DNA of 64,000 nucleotides from Brevibacillus brevis NBRC 100599 (GTDB lineage Bacteria; Bacillota; Bacilli; Brevibacillales; Brevibacillaceae): assembly GCF_000010165.1 (NCBI RefSeq), contig NC_012491.1:357501-421500 (forward strand), given 5' to 3'. A model generated the notes under the pieces. The model saw nothing but the letters and a program-made list of their open reading frames with translations, did not search any database and was not told the DNA's origin. Positions 54,878 through 62,373 of this stretch are shown piece after piece. A program made the position numbers and the translations under genes. How positions within the stretch are numbered: the stretch's first letter is position 1; the number at the start of each line of letters is the position of its first letter.

Positions 54878-55505
54878 TCATGCGATTGTACGCTCTGGGC
54901 TGGGGATGCTGATCAACGCTCAGGAGGACATGGAAGTCGTCGGATATGCGGCTGACGGAAAAGAGGCATGTGAAAAAGCATGGGAAGTCCGGCCCAACGT
55001 CGTCCTGATGGATTTGAGCATGCCGCCTGGGGAAAACGGCTTGACGGCAACGGCCAGACTGAAGGAAACGGCACCAGACATTCAGGTGCTCGTGCTTACG
55101 ATGCATGATGACGAGGAATACTTGTTTCGGGTACTGCAAGCTGGTGCTGCCGGCTATATTTTAAAAAGCGCCCCTGACCTCGATTTGATCACGGCGATCC
55201 GCTCGGTCAATCAGGGCATGGCGTATTTGTATCCATCTGCGACGAAATCTCTGATCGAGGAATTTCTGCAAATGGTCAAGAACGGTGAAGAGCAGGCCAA
55301 GTACGACATCCTGACTGATCGGGAAAAAGAAGTGCTGGTCTTGATCGCAAAGGGCTTCAGCAACAAGGAAATTGCCGAGCAGCTCACTGTTTCCGTCAAG
55401 ACGGTAGAATCGCATAAAGCGCATATTATGGAAAAGCTCCACCTGCGTACGAGGCCTGATTTGGTGCGGTATGCGATTAAGAAGGGCTGGCTGGATTTTG
55501 AGTAA
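54849..55505 (+). CDS. NarL/NreC-like response regulator
   Basis: A 218-aa regulator with a receiver domain (phospho-acceptor D55 in LMDLSMPPG, K in YILKSAP) and a LuxR-type HTH (about 150-215; LTDREKEVLVLIAKG and NKEIAEQLTVSVKTVESHK). Start ATG 54849 follows GGAGGGGGTAGAGG. It pairs with the NreB-like kinase and lies directly upstream of the ba3 oxidase operon, its probable target. Confidence 0.93.
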   Translation: MSIRVLIADDHAIVRSGLGMLINAQEDMEVVGYAADGKEACEKAWEVRPNVVLMDLSMPPGENGLTATARLKETAPDIQVLVLTMHDDEEYLFRVLQAGAAGYILKSAPDLDLITAIRSVNQGMAYLYPSATKSLIEEFLQMVKNGEEQAKYDILTDREKEVLVLIAKGFSNKEIAEQLTVSVKTVESHKAHIMEKLHLRTRPDLVRYAIKKGWLDFE

Positions 55506-55506
55506 G

Positions 55507-55536
55507 GACGATCCCAACACGGGGTCGTCTTTTTTT
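55507..55536 (+). terminator. Intrinsic terminator
   Basis: GACGATCCC / GGGGTCGTC with seven T, ending the kinase-regulator operon. Confidence 0.9.
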
Positions 55537-55580
55537 GTGTCGAACCTGTGACCAAAAATGGTCATAAAAAGGTCGAAATC

Positions 55581-55646
55581 AGGGGTTTCCCGGAACATTT
55601 TAGGGGATTTCCCCGAATTACTTCCAAGGGGTTCCAGCGTTAGAAT
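55581..55646 (+). promoter_or_regulatory. ba3 oxidase promoter with two GGG/CCC palindromes
   Basis: AGGGGTTTCCCGG (55581-55593, core GGG-N4-CCC) and TAGGGGATTTCCCCGA (55601-55616) lie upstream of a -10-like TAGAAT (55641-55646). There is no good -35, which fits an activator-dependent promoter. NreC-like control is inferred. Confidence 0.6.
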
Positions 55647-55702
55647 GAAGGCGTGAAAACTACACCGCGCCCGTGAGGCACGTAGGAAAGGAGAAGAGCG
55701 CG

Positions 55703-55870
55703 ATGGAGACGCAAGTTAACAAGGCGGAGAAAGGCAAGAAATCAAAATCCAGCAAGCTGCAAACGGACCAGGAAGACTTGAAGGGAACGTTTGTCGCGGT
55801 TCTGATCGTCGGAGGTATCATTCTAGTCGGTTGGTTGGGTGTATTTGGGCTTTTCCTGGATAGGGCGTAA
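55703..55870 (+). CDS. Cytochrome c oxidase subunit IIa-like small protein
   Basis: A 55-aa single-helix protein: a Lys-rich, charged N-terminus (about 1-30), then DLKGTFVAVLIVGG and a hydrophobic helix to LFLDRA. Size and position match the subunit 2A (CbaD-like) genes preceding ba3 oxidases. ATG 55703 follows AAAGGAGAAG. First gene of the oxidase operon. Confidence 0.82.
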   Translation: METQVNKAEKGKKSKSSKLQTDQEDLKGTFVAVLIVGGIILVGWLGVFGLFLDRA

Positions 55871-55893
55871 TAAGGAAGTAAAGGAGGGTACTT

Positions 55894-56361
55894 ATGCATT
55901 TGCATCGATATGAAAAAATCTGGTTGATGCTTGGCGCAGGCGGTTTGGCCTTATTTATTGTATTATTGTGCGTCAATGCGTTTGCCATGGGGATGGCTCC
56001 GCCAAGTAATATGGAAATGATTGATCCGGAGAAGGTTACGGAGACGCCTCCTTTTGATAAACCAGGCTTGAAACAGGTAGGAGACAACGAATACGACGCT
56101 TACATGACAGCATTTGCTTTCGGCTTCTCTCCGACCAAGATGGAAATACCAGTTGGCGCAACGGTGAATTTCCACGTCACAAGTCCAGACGTTATTCACG
56201 GATTCCAGATTCCAGAGACCAACATTAACTTCATGGTTCTGCCTGGACACATCAGCTCGGCGACACACACGTTTGACAAGCCAGGTGAGTATTTAATCCT
56301 TTGTAACGAATACTGTGGCGCAGGTCATCAGGTAATGGCGACCACAATTATTGTGAAATAA
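55894..56361 (+). CDS. cbaB: ba3-type cytochrome c oxidase subunit II
   Basis: A 155-aa subunit with one N-terminal membrane helix (about 8-31) and a cupredoxin domain. The CuA site is complete: HGFQI His and CNEYCGAGHQVM (two Cys, Glu, His, Met). It accepts electrons from cytochrome c. Short length is typical of ba3/B-family oxidases. Confidence 0.93.
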   Translation: MHLHRYEKIWLMLGAGGLALFIVLLCVNAFAMGMAPPSNMEMIDPEKVTETPPFDKPGLKQVGDNEYDAYMTAFAFGFSPTKMEIPVGATVNFHVTSPDVIHGFQIPETNINFMVLPGHISSATHTFDKPGEYLILCNEYCGAGHQVMATTIIVK

Positions 56362-56376
56362 AGGTAGGTGAATCCT

Positions 56377-58050
56377 ATGGTAATCGCACGGAAGGTCGAA
56401 GATACACTCCCCCATGTCCCGGTTCAGCGTTCTGCGGCAAGGCTTAGTTTGGCCTATGTGTGGGTAGCTTATATTGCATTCGGTTTGGCAGCTGTGGCTG
56501 GGATGGTGCAGGGCATGGTTCGCGGTGGAATCATGGAACTACCGAGCTGGACAAATTACTATCAAATTTTGACCGCTCATGGCGTGTTGATGGCACTTAT
56601 TTTTACCACGTACTTCATCGTCGGATTTATTTTCTCAGGAGTCGCCCGCACGACAGGTGGTTCCTTGCACGGAGCCGCCCTGAAATTTGGATGGGCCGGC
56701 TGGATTCTCATGACGCTAGGGACGTTGATGGCTGTTGTCACCATTCTGTTGAATGAAGCCTCTGTCCTTTATACGTTCTACGCACCACTGAAAGCATCTC
56801 CGTACTTTTACATTGGTTCTGCCTTGCTCGTAGTAGGCAGCTGGCTAGCGGGATTCGGGGTTTTTGCCAGCTATCGCAAATGGAAACGCGAAAATAAAGG
56901 GAAAACGTCTCCGCTGTTCCTCTACATGGGAGTCACTACTTACATTTTGTGGATTACTGCGACGATTCCTGTAGCGGTGGAGGTTCTGTTCCAACTCATC
57001 CCGTGGTCACTCGGGTTGGTTCCGACGATTAATATCATGCTCAGCCGTACGCTGTTCTGGTTTTTCGGTCATCCACTCGTTTATTTCTGGCTATTGCCTG
57101 CTTATATGGCTTGGTATGTATGTTTACCAAGAATCATTGGCGGTCACATCTTCAGTGATTCGCTCAGTCGACTCGCTTTTATCTGCCTGCTGTTGTTCTC
57201 GATTCCTGTCGGGTTCCACCACCAATTGATGGAGCCGGGTATCTCACCAGCATGGAAAATGATCCACGTGACACTGACGCTGATTGTTGTAATCCCGTCT
57301 TTGATGACAGCCTTTTCGATGTTTGCCATTTTTGAAACAACTGGACGTAAAAAAGGAGGAGTTGGACTTTTCGGTTGGTTCAAAAAACTGCCTTGGACAG
57401 ACGTACGTTTCTTTGCTCCATTTGTAGGGATGCTGTTCTTCATTCCTGGCGGAGCTGGGGGAATTATTAACGCAAGTAACCAGATTAACGCGGTCGTGCA
57501 CAATACGATTTGGGTTACCGGTCACTTCCACATCACGGTAGGGGCTGCTGTTGCGCTCACCTTCTTCGGTGTCACCTTTTGGCTAATTCCAGCATTGACC
57601 GGAAGGCAGTTGACCAAGACTGCGAATCGGATGGGAATGGTGCAGACGGTATTCTGGGCAGTAGGAATGTTCTTGATGTCGCTCGCTATGCACACGATGG
57701 GCTTGCAAGGGGCGCCACGCCGCACGGACTACACAACGTATATGGATCACCCGTTAGCTCTGGGCTGGATGGATTACCAGCGCCTGATGGCTTTTGGTGG
57801 AGGACTGTTGTTCGTATCTGCGATTCTCTTGATCCTGATCTTGCTGTATCTGACTTTCTACGCACCAAAAGGGAATACAGAATATCCGATTGCCGAGACA
57901 GAGACAACGCAAGAAGTTCCAAAAATTTTGGAGCGCTGGCCAGTTTGGATCGGATTGGTCGCCTTCCTGATTATTCTCGCGTACGGTTATCCGATTTTGC
58001 AACAAATTCAGCACCAAGCACCAGGCTCGCCTCCTTTTGTGACTTGGTAA
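56377..58050 (+). CDS. cbaA: ba3-type cytochrome c oxidase subunit I
   Basis: A 557-aa heme-copper oxidase subunit with about 13 helices. Landmarks are the low-spin heme His in TAHGVLMALIF, the CuB site WFFGHPLVYFW with its cross-linked Tyr, the HHQLMEPG pair and the TGHFHITVGAA heme ligands. The short subunit and lack of the K-channel Glu pattern of A-type oxidases point to the ba3 (B) family. ATG 56377 is preferred to GTG 56368. Last gene of the operon. Confidence 0.93.
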   Translation: MVIARKVEDTLPHVPVQRSAARLSLAYVWVAYIAFGLAAVAGMVQGMVRGGIMELPSWTNYYQILTAHGVLMALIFTTYFIVGFIFSGVARTTGGSLHGAALKFGWAGWILMTLGTLMAVVTILLNEASVLYTFYAPLKASPYFYIGSALLVVGSWLAGFGVFASYRKWKRENKGKTSPLFLYMGVTTYILWITATIPVAVEVLFQLIPWSLGLVPTINIMLSRTLFWFFGHPLVYFWLLPAYMAWYVCLPRIIGGHIFSDSLSRLAFICLLLFSIPVGFHHQLMEPGISPAWKMIHVTLTLIVVIPSLMTAFSMFAIFETTGRKKGGVGLFGWFKKLPWTDVRFFAPFVGMLFFIPGGAGGIINASNQINAVVHNTIWVTGHFHITVGAAVALTFFGVTFWLIPALTGRQLTKTANRMGMVQTVFWAVGMFLMSLAMHTMGLQGAPRRTDYTTYMDHPLALGWMDYQRLMAFGGGLLFVSAILLILILLYLTFYAPKGNTEYPIAETETTQEVPKILERWPVWIGLVAFLIILAYGYPILQQIQHQAPGSPPFVTW

Positions 58051-58062
58051 GACGATACGTAT

Positions 58063-58100
58063 GAAAAAGCCGCTCATTCCATTTGGAAGCGAGCGGCTCT
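58063..58100. terminator. Intrinsic terminator, mainly for the convergent SDR gene
   Basis: AGCCGCTC / GAGCGGCT stem; the minus strand has a clean TTTTT tail, the plus strand a weaker CTCCTATTTTT. Confidence 0.8.
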
Positions 58101-58107
58101 CCTATTT

Positions 58108-58863
58108 TTATGGTTCGTATATCATCTTGCGGGTCATTCCGCCATCTATAATCAGCTCAGTACCCGTAATGAAATCGTTGTCCTTTTGTGTCAAAAATAG
58201 ACATGCACGGGCAATATCGTCGGGTGTTCCTACGCGACCTACCGGATGCTGGGCATGATCACCGGGACGAAGAGCGGCATAATCGCGGTGCTCAATCCAG
58301 CCGGGAGAGATCGCGTTGACGCGAATCCCATCGGGGCCGAGTGAGACACCAAGCGCATGTGTTAAGGATAAAATGCCTCCTTTGGAAGCCGCGTATGCCT
58401 CCGAGTGTGGCTCGGACATGTGCGCCCGCGTCGAACAAAGATTAAGGATCGCGCCTCCACCATGGCGACGCATGATTTTGGCTGCTTCTCTCGATGCGAG
58501 AAAAACACTGCGCAAATTCGTGTTCAAAATATGGTCCCATGCTTCAACGGTCAGTTCATAGGGAGATTCCCATACAGACAAGCCCGCGTTGTTGATCAAG
58601 GCATCGAGTCGCCCCCAGCGTTCATCGACGGTTCTCATCAATTGTTCGATCTGCGCTGGTACGCTGACGTCGATGTGCTCGAAGTGTGCAGTACCTTTCA
58701 CTGCTTCTGTCGAGTTGATTAGCGATGCCGTTTCCTCTCCCGCAGCACGATTGTACTCGGCGATGACGACATGTGCTCCTTCGGTAGCATACATGGTGGC
58801 GACAGCCCGTCCGATACCTTGGCCACCGCCAGTGACGATGACAATGTTATCCGTGTATTTCAT
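58108..58863 (-). CDS. Short-chain dehydrogenase/reductase
   Basis: A 251-aa classical SDR. Cofactor motif TGGGQGIG near residues 11-18, NNAG, and the catalytic Tyr/Lys pair in AYAASKGG with a preceding Ser. Substrate unknown. ATG 58863 follows TTGGAGG; 18 upstream codons are not used. Confidence 0.93.
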   Translation of the reverse strand: MKYTDNIVIVTGGGQGIGRAVATMYATEGAHVVIAEYNRAAGEETASLINSTEAVKGTAHFEHIDVSVPAQIEQLMRTVDERWGRLDALINNAGLSVWESPYELTVEAWDHILNTNLRSVFLASREAAKIMRRHGGGAILNLCSTRAHMSEPHSEAYAASKGGILSLTHALGVSLGPDGIRVNAISPGWIEHRDYAALRPGDHAQHPVGRVGTPDDIARACLFLTQKDNDFITGTELIIDGGMTRKMIYEP

Positions 58864-58935
58864 CGAGAGTGCCTCCAAACAATAGGGTATGAAGCGAATT
58901 GTAAAAAGTGATTGCAAAATGTTTGTAACGATAAT

Positions 58936-58974
58936 AAAGTAAGTAGTATCTTTTTAACAGCGTACTATACAGTA
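58936..58974. promoter_or_regulatory. Possible redox-regulator operator between SDR and nitroreductase genes
   Basis: AAGTAAGTAGTAT (58938-58950) and TACTATACAGTA (58963-58974) form TACT/AGTA-type repeats like those bound by HxlR-family YodB/CatR regulators, which control nitroreductases in B. subtilis. No HxlR gene is nearby, so this is tentative. Confidence 0.35.
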
Positions 58975-58990
58975 TGGAGGAGATTCAATC

Positions 58991-59623
58991 ATGAATACAG
59001 AACTGAAAATTACCGCTGAACAGGTAATGGAAGCCCGTCACAGCGTACGTAAATACGATCCGAATGGAAAAATTCCACAAGGCGAGCTGAACGAAATTCT
59101 GCGTCTTGCAGCAAGTGCGCCATCGGCTTGGAATTTGCAGCATTGGCGTTTTCTCGTCGTAACTGATCCTGCGATCAAAGAAAAACTGCTCCCAATCGCA
59201 TACAACCAGCAGCAGGTAGTGGATGCTTACGCTACGATCATCATTCTCGGCGATTTGGAAGCTTATAAGTCTGCTCGCCCTGTTTATGACGAAGCATTGG
59301 CAAAAGGTTACGTTACAGAGCAAGTGCGGGAGAACATGATCGCACAAATCGAAGGGGCGTACAATAACAACCCGGAAATCGCGCGTGATGAAGCAATCCG
59401 TAATTCATCCTATGCAGCGATGCAGCTCATGCTGGCGGCAAAAGCAAAAGGATACGACACGTGCCCAATGGGTGGATACAACCGTGATGCGCTCATTAAA
59501 GAGCTGAACATCCCATCCCGCTATTTGCCAACACTCATGCTGACTTTGGGGAAAGCAAGCGTGCAAGCTTATTCGACTTCCCGTTTCGGCTTGGATCAAT
59601 TGGTTATTCAAAATAGCTTCTAA
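58991..59623 (+). CDS. Nitroreductase-family FMN oxidoreductase
   Basis: A 210-aa flavoprotein. Motifs are the N-terminal ARHSVRKYDP (FMN phosphate contact), SAPSAWNLQHWRFLVV, and LAAKAKGYDTCPMGGY. It resembles B. subtilis YdgI/YodC-type NAD(P)H nitroreductases. Start ATG 58991 follows TATGGAGG. Confidence 0.93.
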   Translation: MNTELKITAEQVMEARHSVRKYDPNGKIPQGELNEILRLAASAPSAWNLQHWRFLVVTDPAIKEKLLPIAYNQQQVVDAYATIIILGDLEAYKSARPVYDEALAKGYVTEQVRENMIAQIEGAYNNNPEIARDEAIRNSSYAAMQLMLAAKAKGYDTCPMGGYNRDALIKELNIPSRYLPTLMLTLGKASVQAYSTSRFGLDQLVIQNSF

Positions 59624-59641
59624 TAGCGTGTTCCAACAGCA

Positions 59642-59688
59642 AAAAACTCATCCACGCCACATATATATGCGGCAAGGGTGAGTTTTTT
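59642..59688 (+). terminator. Intrinsic terminator
   Basis: AAAAAACTCA..CC and GG.TGAGTTTTTT arms around an inner GCCACATATATATGCGGC hairpin. Confidence 0.88.
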
Positions 59689-59737
59689 CCGTTGCTTCAT
59701 TGTGCAAGTTTGCTTTTTCCGAAGCGTCAATCAAAGA

Positions 59738-59766
59738 TTGAACGTATATCAACTAACATGTTATAT
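59738..59766 (+). promoter_or_regulatory. Promoter of the putative antitoxin RNA
   Basis: TTGAAC-N17-TTATAT. The predicted start site near 59773 leads into a non-coding stretch that ends in the shared terminator. Confidence 0.65.
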
Positions 59767-59772
59767 TGGAGA

Positions 59773-59960
59773 TATGATATGATATACTCTATATCGTATA
59801 AGGTTTTTTCTTAATGGATTCGGATATAAATAAAACCGTAGGTGTTCCCGCACCCACGGTTACTTCAATAGACGTTCCTACAAGGGAGCGGCTCCATATG
59901 TGTTACAGTGAAAAGACCGCCGCCTGGCCTCGCAAGCTCAAGGGCGGTCTATTTCTTTTT
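59773..59960 (+). ncRNA. Putative type I antitoxin RNA
   Basis: About 190 nt with no good reading frame. It contains the hairpin AACCGTAGGTG / CACCCACGGTT (59832-59861) and then a GACCGCC/GGGCGGTC terminator with a TTTCTTTTT tail. It runs convergently into the holin-like toxin gene, overlapping the last codons and 3' untranslated part of its mRNA, as in the TxpA/RatA type of system. Confidence 0.6.
59911..59960. terminator. Bidirectional terminator shared by toxin and antitoxin
   Basis: AGACCGCC (59914-59921) pairs with GGGCGGTCT (59942-59950); T-rich tails occur on both strands (TTTCTTTTT on plus, CTTTTCAC on minus). Confidence 0.75.
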
Positions 59961-60032
59961 GAGGTAAGTAAGCAGCGCCAAAATGAACATGCCAAACATA
60001 AACATAAGCGTCAGCGCTTGATAAACCTCCAC
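59949..60032 (-). CDS. Putative holin-like toxin (type I)
   Basis: A 27-aa peptide, MEVYQALTLMFMFGMFILAL followed by LTYLKKK: one hydrophobic helix and a Lys tail, matching the Hol-Tox (PF16935-like) pattern V/TYxALxLMxxFGxLIxALLT. GTG 60032 follows AGGGGGTGAT, an unusually strong ribosome site; an ATG at 60059 would give 36 residues but has none. Such peptides depolarise membranes when overexpressed and are silenced by antisense RNA. Confidence 0.8.
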   Translation of the reverse strand: MEVYQALTLMFMFGMFILALLTYLKKK

Positions 60033-60111
60033 CAGCATCACCCCCTCGTTTTTAGACATGAGAGAGTGAGCCGACCACCCTTGAGAGATCTCGTTCTATT
60101 GAATTACCTTA

Positions 60112-60140
60112 ATTTTACGAAAAGTGATAAGGAAAGACAA
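60112..60140 (-). promoter_or_regulatory. Promoter of the holin-like toxin gene
   Basis: On the minus strand TTGTCT (-35, 60140-60135), N17, TAAAAT (-10, 60117-60112). It predicts a start near 60105, giving a leader of about 70 nt. Confidence 0.6.
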
Positions 60141-60212
60141 TGAAAATACCTGATAGAAATATTACCGGGAACAAGCGAAAGTGACGAGTCAATTCCTCTT
60201 ATACTTTCTCAC

Positions 60213-60249
60213 GAAAAAAGGCAGGGGAGCGATTCGCTCTTCCTGCCTT
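60213..60249 (-). terminator. Intrinsic terminator of the second two-component operon
   Basis: On the minus strand AAGGCAGG..AGCG / CGCT..CCTGCC then six T; it overlaps the kinase stop codon. Confidence 0.88.
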
Positions 60250-61642
60250 ATTGATTCGCCAACAACGGTAAATCGACCATAATCGATGTTCCTTGACCAA
60301 GGGCACTGCTGACCGAAAACCGCCCGGCATGGAGCTGAATGATCTCTTTGCAGATTGCCAATCCCAGACCACTGCCGGAGAGTTTGGAGCGTCCTTTGAA
60401 AAACTTTTCTGTGACATGCGGCAAGTCTTCCGGGTTAATGCCTTCGCCAGTATCCGTGACGGTGACAAGAAGCCTATCAGCTGACAAGGAAGCTGCGATA
60501 ACGATCGAGCCATTTTGTGGCGTGAATTTTAATGCGTTATCCAATAGATTCACAAATACTTGCTTCAGCCGATTCGGGTCTCCCATAACGATAAGTGGGG
60601 TGGGGGGAGTCTCCAGCTTCAACTCGATTTGTTTTGCATGGGCACGTACTGAAAATTGAAGATGCAAATCTTGGAGAAGCTCCCGGACATCCATGGGCAC
60701 ACGAGACAATTTCATCTCACCGGATTGAAACTTCGAGAAATCGAGCAATTCCTCGACGAGCCCGATCAAACGATCTGTCTCCTTGGAGATGACCTCCAGA
60801 CCGAGCATCGTCTCCTCAGGTTCTTCCAAACCACCCGAAATGAGTGTTTCGCCCCACCCTTTAATCGACGTAAGTGGGGTGCGCAGCTCATGGGAGACAG
60901 AGGAGATGAAGTCATTTTTCAGCTTTTCGTTTTTCCCGATCTCCGTTGCCATGTAATTGAAAGTATCCGCGAGAGTTCCTACCTCATCATCGAATCGTTT
61001 TGGAGCGCGGACAGAAAAATTTCCTTCTGCCATTTGTTTAGCCGCGTTGGTTAAATCTTCGATAGGGTCAACGATTCGTTTTGCCATGAGCAGGCTGAGT
61101 GCAAAAGCCAGGATGACTACGCCTGTCCCAACGCCAGCGCCGTACAAGGCAATGCGATTTACTGCTTGGTAGAGCGGTTCAGCAGAGATCGTGTACCGCA
61201 GAACACCTACAAATTCTCCGCTGTACGTAAGCGGGTTGGACACCGCGATGACGCGCTCCCGCGACTGTGGACTTTTCCCGATGTAGAGACCACTTTGCCC
61301 CTTGAGGGCATCCATCACATCAGGGGTATTGATAATCTCGCTGGTCTGAAAGCCGTAGGAGTTGAGAATGACCTTTCCCCCTGGGTCCAAGACCTCAATT
61401 TTGGCGTATTCCTGATTCGAAACATTCTCCAAAATGTATCGTGCTTTGTCTTTTAACCGATAGCCAGTGGCATACTTGTTAATAAAATTGGTGAAAGTCG
61501 TGCTGCGGGTCACTAATGCTTCGGTCGCAGTCCCGATGTAATACGTATGAACGGCCCAGTAAAACAGTCCCTCCAAAAGCAACACGATCAGAAGGAGGAT
61601 CAGGCCGAAATGAAGAACCAGCCTACTCTTAATGCCTTTCAT
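60248..61642 (-). CDS. Membrane sensor histidine kinase (HAMP-containing)
   Basis: A 464-aa kinase. Membrane helices at about 8-30 and 165-187 flank an extracellular sensor domain of about 130 residues; then HAMP (about 188-240), HisKA with H251 in SSVSHELRTPLTS, and HATPase with NLLDNALKF, DTGEGI and GSGLGLAICKE. ATG 61642 follows AAAGGACG. It resembles WalK/ResE/CssS-type kinases. Overlaps its regulator gene by 14 nt. Confidence 0.92.
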   Translation of the reverse strand: MKGIKSRLVLHFGLILLLIVLLLEGLFYWAVHTYYIGTATEALVTRSTTFTNFINKYATGYRLKDKARYILENVSNQEYAKIEVLDPGGKVILNSYGFQTSEIINTPDVMDALKGQSGLYIGKSPQSRERVIAVSNPLTYSGEFVGVLRYTISAEPLYQAVNRIALYGAGVGTGVVILAFALSLLMAKRIVDPIEDLTNAAKQMAEGNFSVRAPKRFDDEVGTLADTFNYMATEIGKNEKLKNDFISSVSHELRTPLTSIKGWGETLISGGLEEPEETMLGLEVISKETDRLIGLVEELLDFSKFQSGEMKLSRVPMDVRELLQDLHLQFSVRAHAKQIELKLETPPTPLIVMGDPNRLKQVFVNLLDNALKFTPQNGSIVIAASLSADRLLVTVTDTGEGINPEDLPHVTEKFFKGRSKLSGSGLGLAICKEIIQLHAGRFSVSSALGQGTSIMVDLPLLANQ

Positions 61643-62336
61643 CTGGGACGTCCTTTCGCCACAGGTAGCCATACCCCCAGACTGTCTCCAGGAAAGCTGG
61701 ATGAGCCGGATCGTCCTCGATTTTTTGCCGGATTCGGCGGATATTCACATCAACGATTTTTAAATCCCCGACAAAAAATTGACCCCAAACTGCTGTCAAA
61801 ATCTCGTCCCGACTGATGGCTTTGTTCGCATTTTCTGCGAGTAATTTGATGATGGCAAATTCTTTTGGCGTGAGGTCAATTTCTTGTTCCGTCCGAATTA
61901 GCTTTCGTTCATCGAGCAATAGTCTGAAGGGGGCAATGTTAATTTCATTTTTGTCCTCGGCTTCAGGGATGGGTGTCAATCTGCGGTGCAACGCTTTGAC
62001 ACGGGCCAGCAGTTCCGCAGGGCTAAACGGCTTGGAGACGTAATCGTCCGCCCCGAATTCGAGACCCATGACTTTGTCCAGCTCCTGGCTTTTCGCCGTC
62101 AACATAATGATCCCGAGACGCGGATATTTTTTTCGTAGCTGCCCACATACTTCGAAGCCATCAATGCCGGGGAGCATGACGTCGAGAATTGCGATGACGA
62201 TGTCCGTTTGTTGATCTGCGAGATCAAGTGCTTCTTCTCCGGTGCCAGCCTCGATCACCTCATAGCCCTCGCGTTTGAGATTGATGCGCACAAAATCCCG
62301 GATGGATTTCTCGTCTTCCAGTAATAGAACCTTCAT
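61629..62336 (-). CDS. OmpR-family response regulator
   Basis: A 235-aa regulator. Receiver with D52 in ILDVMLPG and K in YVSKPF, then a winged-helix domain (about 135-230) with EIDLTPKEFAIIKLL and VDVNIRRIRQKIE. ATG 62336 follows AAGGAGATTTGCCC. It is the first gene of a two-gene operon with the kinase; a lipoprotein gene lies 37 nt upstream in the same direction and may be co-transcribed. Confidence 0.93.
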   Translation of the reverse strand: MKVLLLEDEKSIRDFVRINLKREGYEVIEAGTGEEALDLADQQTDIVIAILDVMLPGIDGFEVCGQLRKKYPRLGIIMLTAKSQELDKVMGLEFGADDYVSKPFSPAELLARVKALHRRLTPIPEAEDKNEINIAPFRLLLDERKLIRTEQEIDLTPKEFAIIKLLAENANKAISRDEILTAVWGQFFVGDLKIVDVNIRRIRQKIEDDPAHPAFLETVWGYGYLWRKDVPDERH

Positions 62337-62373
62337 TGGGCAAATCTCCTTGATAAGGATTTACTATTTCACT

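Noticed and set aside
59700..60180. A prophage remnant suggested by the holin-like peptide
   Set aside because: No phage structural, integrase or lysin genes are near; the small peptide with its antisense RNA fits a chromosomal type I system.
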